Assembly: GCF_008693105.1 (NCBI RefSeq)
Contig: NZ_VXKK01000026.1
Span: 62,001 to 126,000, forward strand
Length of the DNA: 64,000 nucleotides
Direction: 5' to 3'
From: Corynebacterium flavescens
GTDB taxonomy: Bacteria; Actinomycetota; Actinomycetes; Mycobacteriales; Mycobacteriaceae
Part shown: positions 9,332 through 18,259 of the stretch, piece by piece
Position numbering within the stretch: position 1 is the first letter of the stretch
Layout: each line of letters begins with the position of its first letter
Program-made: the position numbers and the translations under genes
Notes under the pieces: model-generated
Told to the model about the DNA's origin: nothing
Seen by the model: only the letters and a program-made list of their open reading frames with translations
Databases searched by the model: none

Positions 9332-10414
9332 ATGTCACGTACCGCTCTGGGCTCCGTCCTTCCGGACTTTCCCTGGGACTCGCTTGCTGGTGCCAAAGCA
9401 CAGGCACAGCAGCATCCCGGAGGAATCGTCGACCTATCGGTGGGCAATCCTGTTGACCCGGTAGCGCCAGGCGTACAGCTCGCGTTGTCCGCAGCGGCAG
9501 AGGCTCCGGGCTATCCGCAGACTGCAGGCACGCCGGAGCTGAGGGAGGCCATAGCCCAGTCGCTCAAGCGGCGTTACGGTATGGAGCCCGGGGCGGTACT
9601 GCCAGTTATCGGCACCAAGGAAGCGATTGCCTGGCTACCCACTCTGCTGGGCATGCGCGGGCAGACGGTTGCTTTCCCCACCGTGGCCTATCCCACCTAT
9701 GAGGTCGGTGCGCTCATCGCAGGCGCCACGCCATTGCGCGCAGACAAAGACTTCGCAGACGCCTCGCTGGTGTTTATCAACTCGCCTTCGAACCCGACTG
9801 GCAAGGTCCTTTCCCTCGAGGATCTCAAGGATATCGTCTCCTGGGCCCGCACCCATGGCGCGATCATTGCCTCCGACGAGTGCTATATCGGGCTCGGCTG
9901 GAATGACGAAAAGCAGCCGATCTCCATTCTGGATCCCCGCGTCAGCGGCGGAGACAACACAAGCCTTATCGCGATGCACTCGCTGTCGAAGTCCGCGAAT
10001 ATGGCCTCTTACCGCGCGGGATTCTTTGCGGGGGATGAAAAGCTCATCGCCGAGTTGCTCGAGGTACGCAAGCACGCGGGGCTTATCGTTCCCGGCCCGA
10101 TCCAGGCAGCCATGGTCGCCGCCTTGAATGATGATGATTCCGAGGCGCTTCAAAAGCAGCGCTACGCCGCTCGGCGGGCGAAGCTGATGCGTGCCCTCAT
10201 CGAAGCAGGCTTCGACATCGAGCATTCGGACGCTGGTCTCTATCTTTGGGCCACCCGCGGCGAGGACTGCCGCGATACCATCGATTGGTTGGCGCAGCGT
10301 GGCATCTTGGCCGCCCCCGGAGATTTCTACGGCCCGGCGGGTCAGAAGTTCGTGCGCATTGGGCTCAACGGCACCGATGAACGCGTGGATGCAGCCGTTT
10401 CTCGCCTGGCTTGA
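9332..10414 (+). CDS. dapC: N-succinyldiaminopimelate aminotransferase
   Basis: A 360-residue class I/II PLP-dependent aminotransferase. It transfers the amino group of glutamate to N-succinyl-2-amino-6-ketopimelate in the lysine/meso-DAP pathway. Visible signatures are NSPSNPTGKV around 150, the DECYIGLGW segment, and the PLP-lysine motif SLSKSANMASYRAGF around 212-226. Pairing with fdxC is the conserved Corynebacteriales arrangement. dapD and dapE, which act before and after it, lie within 6 kb. The final TGA overlaps the putative TTG start of the next gene. Confidence 0.93.
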   Translation: MSRTALGSVLPDFPWDSLAGAKAQAQQHPGGIVDLSVGNPVDPVAPGVQLALSAAAEAPGYPQTAGTPELREAIAQSLKRRYGMEPGAVLPVIGTKEAIAWLPTLLGMRGQTVAFPTVAYPTYEVGALIAGATPLRADKDFADASLVFINSPSNPTGKVLSLEDLKDIVSWARTHGAIIASDECYIGLGWNDEKQPISILDPRVSGGDNTSLIAMHSLSKSANMASYRAGFFAGDEKLIAELLEVRKHAGLIVPGPIQAAMVAALNDDDSEALQKQRYAARRAKLMRALIEAGFDIEHSDAGLYLWATRGEDCRDTIDWLAQRGILAAPGDFYGPAGQKFVRIGLNGTDERVDAAVSRLA

Positions 10415-11235
10415 TTGGCTCTCGCGAGGGAATCTCGCCGCGCAAGACAGTGCTCCACGGCATCGTCCCGCCCAGCCCGCAGTACTGGGCGGCGCGCGCT
10501 GGCGATTCGCCCTTTGCCCCGGGGGAGCTTCTTCGCCCCGGAACCGTGCTCCCCAAGCCCATTCCGGCGTGGTACCACCCGGATGTCCCGCCCGAGCGGC
10601 CCATTCCGTACACCTACCGGCACCTGCTTGTCGACGACGACCTTATCGTCGTCGACAAGCCCCACTTCCTGCCCACGACCTCTAACGGGCGCCTTGTGCG
10701 CGAGACCCTCCAGACGCGCCTGCGGGTGGAGTTCGGGGAAGATGACATCGTCCCTTTGCATCGTCTTGACCGCCTGACCAGCGGGGTAGTGGTGTGCTCG
10801 CGTAGGCCGGCCACGCGTGCGGCCTATCAACGGATCTTTTTAGAAGGCGCGGCGCGTAAGTATTACCGGGCCTTCGTCAAGCGGCCCCTATACGTCGATG
10901 GCAGCGTGGAGCTGCGTCTGCTCAAGACCCCGGGACGGCGGCAGGTCAAGGTCGACGCCGCAGGCAAGCGGGCAGTGACCCGGCTGCGTGCTGCGGGTAA
11001 TGAAGTAGACCTATGGCCGGAGACGGGGCGGACGCATCAGCTGCGGGTCACCCTGGCGCATTTGGGTTCTCCCATCGTGGGGGATGATACCTATCCCGTC
11101 GATACCGGGCTGGACCTTTATGACTTCCGGCAGCCTCTGTTGCTGCAGCATGCTGCGATTAGTTTCACAGATCCACTAACGGGCGCGCCCCGTGAATTTG
11201 TTTCAAAGTGGCCCTTGCAGAGTACACTCAAATAG
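10411..11235 (+). CDS. RluA-family RNA pseudouridine synthase
   Basis: A 274-residue pseudouridine synthase. The catalytic motif HRLDRLTSGVVV carries the essential Asp, and GRTHQLRVTLAHLGSPIVGD is the conserved C-terminal RluA signature. It converts uridine to pseudouridine in rRNA or tRNA; the target site cannot be read from the sequence. There is no S4 domain; the first 80 residues are divergent. The start is uncertain. TTG 10411 overlaps the dapC stop and would be coupled, while GTG 10450 is an alternative; neither has a clear ribosome binding site. Confidence 0.85.
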   Translation: MIGSREGISPRKTVLHGIVPPSPQYWAARAGDSPFAPGELLRPGTVLPKPIPAWYHPDVPPERPIPYTYRHLLVDDDLIVVDKPHFLPTTSNGRLVRETLQTRLRVEFGEDDIVPLHRLDRLTSGVVVCSRRPATRAAYQRIFLEGAARKYYRAFVKRPLYVDGSVELRLLKTPGRRQVKVDAAGKRAVTRLRAAGNEVDLWPETGRTHQLRVTLAHLGSPIVGDDTYPVDTGLDLYDFRQPLLLQHAAISFTDPLTGAPREFVSKWPLQSTLK

Positions 11236-11265
11236 CTAATGTAAGAGAACCTGGAAGGATACCGA

Positions 11266-11829
11266 ATGGCTGATCTCAGTCTCGCGCGCCTCGCCACCAA
11301 TTTCGGGCAATTCCTGAAGTTTGGCATCGTCGGTGGGTCAGGGACCTTGGTCAACCTGCTAGTAGTCTTCCTTTCGAAGAAGATTGCTTGGTGGACCGCT
11401 GGCATCACTTACCAGGATGCTTTCATGAATCTCTTTGGTTCGGTATTCCACATCCGCTGGTACCACGTTTTTATGACCATTGCTTTCATCGTGGCGAATA
11501 CCTGGAACTATCAGATTAACCGCATGTGGACCTTCAAGTCCGTCAGCAGATACTCCTGGGTCCGCGGCTTTTTTCCTTTCTTGCTCACGGGGCTCGGGGC
11601 TTTCGTAGTCAGCCAGATCATCATGACCTTGCTGATGAACCCCGTTTCACCCATTGGCCTTCCGGATCATATTTTCGACGATTCCACCGGCCTGCGCACC
11701 AAGCTCTATTGGGGAACCGCCATTTCCATCATCGTGGCTATGCCATTTAACTTCGTCATCAATAAGCTGTGGACCTTCCGCTCCAAGCCCAAGGCTCCCG
11801 TCGTGGTCTCGGACGTTAATCCGCGTTAG
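11266..11829 (+). CDS. GtrA-family membrane protein
   Basis: A 187-residue protein with the four-helix GtrA arrangement. FGIVGGSGTLVNLLVVFLS is near 19, NTWNYQINRMWTFKS is near 84, and the mirrored FNFVINKLWTFRS is near 164. GtrA proteins are thought to flip polyprenyl-linked sugars across the membrane for cell-envelope glycan assembly. GGAAGGA precedes ATG 11266. The insert between helices 1 and 2 is longer than in minimal family members. It is the last gene of the plus-strand run and is followed by repeat copy B. Confidence 0.88.
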   Translation: MADLSLARLATNFGQFLKFGIVGGSGTLVNLLVVFLSKKIAWWTAGITYQDAFMNLFGSVFHIRWYHVFMTIAFIVANTWNYQINRMWTFKSVSRYSWVRGFFPFLLTGLGAFVVSQIIMTLLMNPVSPIGLPDHIFDDSTGLRTKLYWGTAISIIVAMPFNFVINKLWTFRSKPKAPVVVSDVNPR

Positions 11830-11875
11830 TTTCGCCTTCTTTCGGCCCTTCACCCTCTCCTCCGTCCTCTGCTTC

Positions 11876-11942
11876 GCCCCTTCGCGGGCGCGGAGGAGAG
11901 GAATTTGCGCGGAAGTTTGCCTTTCTGTGCCAGCGAAGGGGC
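11876..11942. repeat. 67-bp palindromic interspersed repeat, copy B
   Basis: The arms at 11876-11891 and 11927-11942 are inverted repeats, 14 of 16 positions paired. The core TTGCGCGGAAGTTTGCC matches copy A. It sits between the convergent gtrA-type and nuclease-like genes, 46 bp after the first and 35 bp before the stop of the second. A pyrimidine-rich stretch precedes it, as in copy A. Confidence 0.8.
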
Positions 11943-11977
11943 ACGCTGGGCGGACTCGCAACTAGAAGCGGGCCAAC

Positions 11978-12826
11978 CTAAAGGCAAGCATGCCAATGCC
12001 AGGCCGGACTGAGCGCGGAGAAAGGCAGTCGCGGATTCAGTCGGCGTTTCTGCTCAACCGCACAGATAATTTGCGCTATCACCTCATCGAAGTGATAGCG
12101 CACGCAATCTGCTGTAAAGCGCAGCACGGTAAATCCTGCCAATGTAGCAGCATTAGCCTTCAAGCGGTCCTTGACAAAGGATCGGTGGTCACTGTGATGA
12201 GTGAAACCGTCAATTTCCACCAAGACTCTTCCTATCCGCAGGTCAAAGCGGTACCCGGCGATGCTTTGATTATGGGCTACCTTGAGTCCTGTGCGTTTGA
12301 GCCGCCGCGAAACTGAGACCTCCGGTGGGCTATCCGCGCCTATTGCGCACCGGCGAATCGCGGCTTGTACTCCCGCGGGCACGCGACGCATTCTGCGCTT
12401 ATCCCGCTCCAGTCGCTGCGGCCCCTCCTTGCCGCGGTAGTGTTGCTCGAGCATCGAATCGCAGCCCCGCGGGACCTTCCGGGCGGCCCATAGAGGCTCG
12501 ATGACTGGCCACGCGCCGTGGCGGCTCACCGCGCGCAGCCTGGAGCGCGTTACTTTAAAGCTCGGACCCGCAATCGTGCGCGGCCCTTCGGCCTCCAGCG
12601 GGAAAGTCAGCCTCTTTCCGAGAAAAATCTCAGAGGCAGTCTTGCCTGTAAAAGCAATTCGCACCAGCCCAACGACCAGCGCCCGCGCCACAGCCGCGGC
12701 GTCCACCTTGCCCTCCACAAAAATGCCGCGGTGGATGCGATGGAGCGTACCTTCCGCCACCTTTTTAGCGAGGGCGCGCTTGCCGACGCCGCTCTCCCTT
12801 AACATTGCCGTAGTCCATACCCCCAT
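11978..12826 (-). CDS. AbiEi-like winged helix plus DUF559/Vsr-like nuclease domain protein
   Basis: A 282-residue two-domain protein. The N-terminus (LRESGVGKRALAKKVAEGTL, HRIHRGIFV) resembles the helix-turn-helix of AbiEi-type antitoxins. The C-terminal 100 residues carry a DUF559 restriction-endonuclease-like core: YRFDLRIGRVLVEIDGFTHH, then FVKDRLKANAATLAGFTVLRFTADCV. The Asp of FDL and the VEIDG acids are in the place of PD-(D/E)XK catalytic residues. Such proteins are common in actinobacteria and have no agreed function. No partner toxin is adjacent. ATG 12826 is the most upstream in-frame ATG and lacks a clear ribosome binding site. Confidence 0.7.
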   Translation of the reverse strand: MGVWTTAMLRESGVGKRALAKKVAEGTLHRIHRGIFVEGKVDAAAVARALVVGLVRIAFTGKTASEIFLGKRLTFPLEAEGPRTIAGPSFKVTRSRLRAVSRHGAWPVIEPLWAARKVPRGCDSMLEQHYRGKEGPQRLERDKRRMRRVPAGVQAAIRRCAIGADSPPEVSVSRRLKRTGLKVAHNQSIAGYRFDLRIGRVLVEIDGFTHHSDHRSFVKDRLKANAATLAGFTVLRFTADCVRYHFDEVIAQIICAVEQKRRLNPRLPFSALSPAWHWHACL

Positions 12827-12969
12827 ATCAGCAAGGCTATGCCTCGGCTTTGAGCGAGAGCAATGCCGAGATCGTGCCCTGTGGATAACTTCCCAGACGC
12901 ATCTGGTGCTAACAAGCCACTGCTTCTACTCGCCACCTCCCGCCGAGACCCTCCCCGCCGGCCCGAGTT

Positions 12970-13036
12970 GCGCCTTCGCGAGCACACAGGGCGGATGGGC
13001 AACACAAAAACCCGCCCCCAGTGCCCGCGAAGGGAC
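12970..13036. repeat. 67-bp palindromic interspersed repeat, copy C
   Basis: The arms at 12970-12985 and 13021-13036 pair at 13 of 16 positions. The core holds a second, inner inverted repeat (GGGCGG ... CCGCCC) around an A-run, like copy D and like the reverse complement of copies A and B. It lies between dapD (stop at 13098) and the upstream end of the nuclease-like gene. A perfect tandem duplication of the 14-mer TGGAGGCGGAAGGC follows at 13040-13067. Confidence 0.8.
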
Positions 13037-13097
13037 ACTTGGAGGCGGAAGGCTGGAGGCGGAAGGCAGAAGGAGCAGGGTCCGCAGGGGAGCGGCT

Positions 13098-14069
13098 CTA
13101 GTTCTTGTGCAGATCCTGGTTCAGCGCGACGGCAGCGGTCTTCCACTCGACGGCCTCGACTGCACCGCTGACAGAGTTGCGGCGTAGAACGAAGCCGGAG
13201 CCTCCGGAGAGCTGAGAGCCCTTAACCGTTGTGCCTTCCTCGACACCAAGAACCTCGGCGACCTTGCCGTGCACGGTGATCTTGGTGCCGGCGGTGACGT
13301 AGAGGCCGGCTTCGACAACAGCGTCGTCCCCAAGCGAGATGCCGATGCCTGAGTTGGCGCCGAGTAGGCAGCGCTTGCCAAGCGAGATGACTTCCTTGCC
13401 GCCGCCGGAGAGCGTGCCCATGATGGAGGCTCCGCCTCCGACATCAGAGCCGTCACCGACAACGACACCAGCCGAAACACGGCCCTCGATCATGGAGGTA
13501 CCAAGCGTGCCGGCGTTGTAATTGACAAAGCCTTCATGCATCACGGTCGTGCCCTCGGCGAGGTAGGCGCCGAGGCGGACGCGGTCGGCGTCGGCAATGC
13601 GTACGCCGGTGGGAACGACGTAGTCGACCATGCGAGGGAACTTGTCTACAGAGAAGACAATGACTGGACCGCGCGAGGCGAGACGCCCGCGCACCATCTG
13701 GAAATCAGAAACGGCACAGGGGCCGTAGTTGGTCCAGACAACGTTGGCGAGGTGGCCGAAGATGCCGTCGAGGTTCAGTCCGTGAGGCTTGACTGCGCGG
13801 TGGGAGAGTAGGTGGAGACGCAGATAGACATCGTAGGTGTCGACGGGAGCGTCATCGAGGTCGGCGATGGAAGTCTCCACGGCGACGCGAGCGACGCCGC
13901 GCTCCTCATCGGGGCCTGCCAGCGCTGCGAACTGCTGTGGCGTCTCGGAGAGACGAACCGTTCCGGTCTTTTCTACCGACTGGTCGGTGTGGACCGCGGG
14001 GAACCAGACATCGAGGACCGTTCCGTCGTGAGTGATGGTGGCCAAGCCGCGTGCGGATGCTGAAGTCAT
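13098..14069 (-). CDS. dapD: Tetrahydrodipicolinate N-succinyltransferase
   Basis: A 323-residue actinobacterial-type DapD. It succinylates tetrahydrodipicolinate with succinyl-CoA, the step before DapC in lysine/meso-DAP synthesis. The C-terminal half is a left-handed beta-helix of hexapeptide repeats ([36 protein letters not shown]). The conserved [13 protein letters not shown] and [20 protein letters not shown] segments precede it. The protein is longer than proteobacterial DapD, as usual for this subgroup. It is divergently separated from dapE by an amino-acid permease gene that lies on the same strand. Confidence 0.94.
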   Translation of the reverse strand: MTSASARGLATITHDGTVLDVWFPAVHTDQSVEKTGTVRLSETPQQFAALAGPDEERGVARVAVETSIADLDDAPVDTYDVYLRLHLLSHRAVKPHGLNLDGIFGHLANVVWTNYGPCAVSDFQMVRGRLASRGPVIVFSVDKFPRMVDYVVPTGVRIADADRVRLGAYLAEGTTVMHEGFVNYNAGTLGTSMIEGRVSAGVVVGDGSDVGGGASIMGTLSGGGKEVISLGKRCLLGANSGIGISLGDDAVVEAGLYVTAGTKITVHGKVAEVLGVEEGTTVKGSQLSGGSGFVLRRNSVSGAVEAVEWKTAAVALNQDLHKN

Positions 14070-14123
14070 AGAAATTAAGAGCCTTAGTTAAGATGGAAAG
14101 TAGTCACAGAAAAGCATACACAC

Positions 14124-15485
14124 CTAGGCGGGGACGTCGTTCCTTCGCACGCTGGGCACGAGGAAGGAGACGACGACCAAAGCCAACGTCAAGACAGCGA
14201 CGGCGACAACCTGGTTGCGTGCTGTGGGGTCTAAGAGCATCAAGATGAGTAGTGCGGCTATAGCAAGGAGGGTGAACAGCGGCAGCCACGGGAAGCCGAT
14301 GACGCGCAGGGTGGAAAGCTCGCCACGCTCCTTGAGGATGGGATGCAGCTTGAGATAAGAGCAGACGATGAAGATCCAGATGACAAGCAGGCAACCGCCG
14401 ACGGCGTTGAACAAGAAAGCCAGCAGTCCAGGCGGGTTCCAGTACTGGAGCGCGACGGAGCCGAAAGCAAAGATCATCGACAGGGTGACTGCGGCTACGG
14501 GCGAGCCCGAGTTATTACGCTTGAGCAGAAGCTTAGGCGCGGAGCCGTCACGAGCCATGTCAAAGACGAGGCGCGAGGTGGCATAGATTTGCGCGTTAAA
14601 CGCTGAAAGCAGCGCGAGCGCGATGATGACTTCCATGAAACCAGCAGTGAAGGGCACCTGGGCGGCCTCGAGCACGAGGGTGAAGGGGGAGTCCGCAGCG
14701 ACGTCGGCGTCGCGGATGGAAGCAAAAGGCAGGACCATGGTGATAACGAGGACCGAACCGATATAGAAGACCATGATGCGGAAGATGACCGCGCGCACCG
14801 CGGTGGCGACGTTGTTGGCCGGGTCCTCGGACTCGGCAGCGGCGATGGTCACGAGCTCGATGCCACCAAAGGCGAAGGCCACAGCCAAGAGCCCCGCAGC
14901 GAAACCGGGCATGCCATTGGGCATGAAGTTCTCGGTAAAGTTCGCCCCGGCGCGATCGAGGTCTAGGCCGGGTAGGGCCCCGAAGAGCATCAGGAGGCCG
15001 ATGAGCAAGAAGCCGATGATGACCGCGACCTTGATGATGGCGAACCAGAACTCGAACTCGCCGAAGCCGCGGACGGCGGCGAAGTTGACCACCGCGAAGA
15101 ACACCACGGCGATAAGCGCGGGTATCCAGGGGGCTACACCGAACCATGAGGAGATGATGGCCGCGGCGCCGGTAATTTCAGCGCCCATGACCATGACGAG
15201 CATGAACCAGTAGAGCCAGCCCATGGTGAACCGTGCCCAGCCGCCAAAGGCCTGGCCAGCGTAGGTGGAGAAGGAGCCGAGAGAAGGCCGAGCAGCGGCC
15301 ATCTCTCCGAGCATCCACATGATAATGGCGACGAAGGCGCCCGCTACGGCGTAGGAAATGAGCACCGAGGTGCCGGAGACTTGGACACCGAGGCCCACTC
15401 CGAGGAAGAGTCCGGCACCCACTGCGGAGCCGAGCCCCATCATTGTCAGATGCCTAGTTTTGAGCCGCTGCGCGTTATCAGCCAT
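14124..15485 (-). CDS. APC-superfamily amino-acid permease
   Basis: A 453-residue transporter with 12 predicted helices. The first helix carries the APC substrate-site signature GLGSAVGAGLFLGVG, and FGGIELVTIAAAESEDP follows in helix 6. The family (AAT/APC) takes up amino acids by proton symport through the cytoplasmic membrane. The substrate cannot be deduced. AAAGGG precedes ATG 15485. It is divergent from dapE, only 89 bp apart, so the promoters are packed back to back. The downstream dapD lies on the same strand 54 bp away. Confidence 0.85.
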   Translation of the reverse strand: MADNAQRLKTRHLTMMGLGSAVGAGLFLGVGLGVQVSGTSVLISYAVAGAFVAIIMWMLGEMAAARPSLGSFSTYAGQAFGGWARFTMGWLYWFMLVMVMGAEITGAAAIISSWFGVAPWIPALIAVVFFAVVNFAAVRGFGEFEFWFAIIKVAVIIGFLLIGLLMLFGALPGLDLDRAGANFTENFMPNGMPGFAAGLLAVAFAFGGIELVTIAAAESEDPANNVATAVRAVIFRIMVFYIGSVLVITMVLPFASIRDADVAADSPFTLVLEAAQVPFTAGFMEVIIALALLSAFNAQIYATSRLVFDMARDGSAPKLLLKRNNSGSPVAAVTLSMIFAFGSVALQYWNPPGLLAFLFNAVGGCLLVIWIFIVCSYLKLHPILKERGELSTLRVIGFPWLPLFTLLAIAALLILMLLDPTARNQVVAVAVLTLALVVVSFLVPSVRRNDVPA

Positions 15486-15560
15486 GTCTGCCTGCCCTTT
15501 TAAAACAAAGAATGAATATCTATGGGTACCTTACACAATGCAATGAGGCCGCGAGGGCAG

Positions 15561-15566
15561 TATTAT
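15561..15566 (+). promoter_or_regulatory. -10 hexamer of dapE, leaderless start
   Basis: TATTAT ends 8 nt before the GTG start of dapE at 15575. No Shine-Dalgarno sequence lies between them, so transcription and translation probably start at the same place. Confidence 0.55.
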
Positions 15567-15574
15567 CGCGGCTT

Positions 15575-16657
15575 GTGACCATTAATCTTCTTGCAGACCC
15601 CATCCAACTCACCGCTCAGCTCGTCGACATAGCTAGCCCCTCTCATCATGAGGAGGAAATAGCCGATGCGGTCGAGGAGGCGTTGCGCGCCCTCGATCAG
15701 CAGAAAGTCGAGGTCGTCCGCCACGGCAACACCGTGTGCGCACGTACCAAGCGTGGCCTCGAGTCACGGGTCGTGCTGGCGGGGCACATCGATACCGTCC
15801 CCATCGCCGATAACGTGCCTCATCACTTCGAGGCCGACATCATGTGGGGTTGCGGCACCGTGGATATGAAGTCTGGCATGGCCGTCTACCTGCACGCTTT
15901 TGCAACTTTGTATGATTCGCCGGAGTTGAGCCACGATCTCACCCTCATTGCTTATGAGGGCGAGGAGGTCGCCACGGAATTTAACGGGCTGGGCCACCTT
16001 CAGGCGGATCACCCGGAGTGGTTGGCAGGAGACATCGCCTTGTTGGGTGAGCCTTCTGGGGCCATGATTGAGGCTGGCTGCCAGGGCACGATTCGCCTGC
16101 GCGTTACGGCGCATGGCACCAGGGCTCACTCGGCTCGGGCGTGGTTGGGCTCGAACGCGGTCCATACGCTCGCGCCGGTCATGATGAACGTGGCTACTTA
16201 TCGGCCCCGCGAGGTCACCATCGACGGCTGCACGTACCGCGAGGGCCTCAACATCGTGCACGTCGAGGCGGGGGTGGCAACCAATGTCATCCCGGATGAG
16301 GCCTGGATGTTCGTGAACTTCCGCTTCGCCCCGGATCGCAGCGTAGATGAGGCGATGGGGCATGTGCGTGAGGTTCTCGGCACCCACGATAAGGTCGAGA
16401 TCACGGTCGATGATGTGGCGGGCGGGGCCTTGCCCGGCCTGGGTCAGTTTGCGGCTCGCGCGCTTGTCGATGCCGTTGGCGGCAACGTCCGCGCCAAGTA
16501 TGGCTGGACAGACGTGGCGCGCTTTTCCGAGATGGGAACCCCCGCAGTCAACTTTGGCCCCGGCGATCCCGGTTTTGCACATAAGAAAGACGAACAAGTC
16601 CCCGTCTCTCAGATTACGCAGGTCGCAGACGTGTTGACCCGCTACCTCACGGCATAA
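15575..16657 (+). CDS. dapE: Succinyl-diaminopimelate desuccinylase
   Basis: A 360-residue M20-family zinc peptidase-like enzyme. It hydrolyses N-succinyl-LL-DAP to LL-DAP and succinate. Metal-site motifs are visible: LAGHIDTVPIAD with the first His and Asp, GCGTVDMKSGMA with the bridging Asp, and AYEGEEVA with the catalytic Glu. The C-terminal His sits in NFGPGDPGFAHKKDE. GTG 15575 is preferred over upstream ATG codons because homologues start here and a -10 box ends 8 nt upstream. It begins a tightly packed operon with the LOG protein, folP2 and gpgS genes. Confidence 0.94.
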   Translation: MTINLLADPIQLTAQLVDIASPSHHEEEIADAVEEALRALDQQKVEVVRHGNTVCARTKRGLESRVVLAGHIDTVPIADNVPHHFEADIMWGCGTVDMKSGMAVYLHAFATLYDSPELSHDLTLIAYEGEEVATEFNGLGHLQADHPEWLAGDIALLGEPSGAMIEAGCQGTIRLRVTAHGTRAHSARAWLGSNAVHTLAPVMMNVATYRPREVTIDGCTYREGLNIVHVEAGVATNVIPDEAWMFVNFRFAPDRSVDEAMGHVREVLGTHDKVEITVDDVAGGALPGLGQFAARALVDAVGGNVRAKYGWTDVARFSEMGTPAVNFGPGDPGFAHKKDEQVPVSQITQVADVLTRYLTA

Positions 16658-16667
16658 GGAGCACACC

Positions 16668-17432
16668 TTGACCCCCGAACAGCTACGTTTCCTGCGCGGC
16701 CCGATGCTGCTGCGCTCCGAGGGAGACCAAGAATCAACCTATGATCAGCGCCTGCTCGAGTCCGGTTCGGATCATGAGTGGCAGCACGCCGATCCTTGGC
16801 GCGTGCTGCGGATCCAAGGCGAGTTCGTCGCGGGATTCGATGCGTTGGCCAGCCTGCCCAAGGCAGTCACCGTGTTTGGTTCCGCTCGGACCGCCACCGA
16901 CCACCACGATTATCAGCTTGGTGTTGAGGTGGGAAAGCAGCTCGCCCAGGCCGATTACGCTGTCATCACAGGCGGCGGCCCCGGACTCATGGAGGCTGCC
17001 AACCGTGGCGCCCACGAGGCCAATGGCCTCTCGGTGGGGTTGGGAATCGAGTTGCCGCACGAGCAAGGACTCAACGAGTACGTCGATCTGGGCCTCAACT
17101 TCCGCTACTTCTTCGCGCGCAAGACCATGTTCTTGAAGTACTCGCAGGCCTTTGTCTGCCTGCCCGGCGGATTGGGGACCATGGATGAGTTCTTCGAGGT
17201 CTTGTGCATGGTGCAGACCAAGAAGGTCACGAACTTCCCCATGGTGCTCATCGGCACGCAGTTCTGGTCTGGCTTGGTCGAATGGATGGAAAAGACTCTG
17301 GCAGACGGCGGATACATCCATGAGCACGACCTAGATCTCTTCCTCGTTACGGATGATCCGGCCGAGGCCGTGGAGCACATCGTCCGCCGGCACAGCGTGC
17401 TCAGCGATAAGCGCATTAAGGATTTCAATTGA
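16668..17432 (+). CDS. LOG-family protein (TIGR00730, cytokinin-activating phosphoribohydrolase fold)
   Basis: A 254-residue Rossmann-fold protein. The nucleotide-binding motifs are VFGSART, TGGGPGLMEAANRGA and the LOG signature LPGGLGTMDEFFE around 164-176. Members hydrolyse nucleoside 5-prime monophosphates to base and ribose 5-phosphate, including cytokinin precursors in M. tuberculosis Rv1205, the positional equivalent. TTG 16668 has AAGGAG just upstream. The stop overlaps the folP2 start, so the genes are coupled. Confidence 0.88.
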   Translation: MTPEQLRFLRGPMLLRSEGDQESTYDQRLLESGSDHEWQHADPWRVLRIQGEFVAGFDALASLPKAVTVFGSARTATDHHDYQLGVEVGKQLAQADYAVITGGGPGLMEAANRGAHEANGLSVGLGIELPHEQGLNEYVDLGLNFRYFFARKTMFLKYSQAFVCLPGGLGTMDEFFEVLCMVQTKKVTNFPMVLIGTQFWSGLVEWMEKTLADGGYIHEHDLDLFLVTDDPAEAVEHIVRRHSVLSDKRIKDFN

Positions 17433-18259
17433 GCCTGGCCACGGTGATGGCGATTGTTAATCGCACGCCTGACTCCTTCTATGACAAGGGCGCAACATTC
17501 GGTCTCGACACTGCGCTGCAGCGCTGTGACGAAGTAATCGCCGCCGGTGCGGGCATTATTGATGTCGGCGGGGTCAAGGCCGGGCCGGGGGAGGCAGTAG
17601 ATGCGCAGGAAGAGATCGACCGCGTCGTGCCCATCGTCACCGCGGTCCACCGCAGACATCCCAGCGCGCTAATCTCGGTCGATACCTGGCGGGCGAGCGT
17701 CGCACAGGAGGCAATTGCCGCAGGAGCAGGGCTCATCAATGACACCTGGGCCGGATGGGACCCAGAGCTCGTCGAGGTCGCGGGGCACAATCGCGTCGGT
17801 TACGTATGCTCGCACACCGGTGGCGCCGTGCCGCGCACGCGCCCCCATCGCGTCCACTACGACGATGTCGTCGCCGAAGTGATAGCGGAGACAACGAGGC
17901 AGGCCGAAAGGGCCGCGAGCCTGGGCTGTCCGGAGGCTCTCACCTTCATCGACCCAACGCACGATTTTGGCAAGAATACTTTCCACGGGCTGGAGCTTCT
18001 GCGCCGAGTAGAGGAGTTGGTAGCAACTGGGTGGCCGGTGCTCATGGCGCTATCGAATAAGGACTTCGTCGGCGAAACGCTGGATCGCCCCGTGGGCGAA
18101 CGCCTCGCTGGCACCTTGGCCGCTACAGCGTGGTGCGCCGCCCGCGGAGTCGCGGCCTTTCGCGCACACGAGGTGACGGAGACCATCGACGTCATTCGCA
18201 TGACCGCCGCCATCGCCGGCGATATGGCTCCATTACACACCACTCGCGGCCTGGCATGA
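17429..18259 (+). CDS. folP2: Dihydropteroate synthase-like protein FolP2
   Basis: A 276-residue TIM-barrel protein of the DHPS family. The N-terminal pterin motif appears as VMAIVNRTPDSFYDKGATF rather than the usual NVTPDSFSD. DVGGVKAGPGEAV, LISVDTWRASVA and NDTWAG follow. The R-T substitution and neighbours identify the FolP2 group (Rv1207), whose M. tuberculosis member was reported to lack DHPS activity. A true folate role is therefore doubtful; the main folP is expected elsewhere in the genome. The TTG start overlaps the preceding stop, and the end overlaps gpgS by 4 bp (ATGA). Confidence 0.88.
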   Translation: MSLATVMAIVNRTPDSFYDKGATFGLDTALQRCDEVIAAGAGIIDVGGVKAGPGEAVDAQEEIDRVVPIVTAVHRRHPSALISVDTWRASVAQEAIAAGAGLINDTWAGWDPELVEVAGHNRVGYVCSHTGGAVPRTRPHRVHYDDVVAEVIAETTRQAERAASLGCPEALTFIDPTHDFGKNTFHGLELLRRVEELVATGWPVLMALSNKDFVGETLDRPVGERLAGTLAATAWCAARGVAAFRAHEVTETIDVIRMTAAIAGDMAPLHTTRGLA

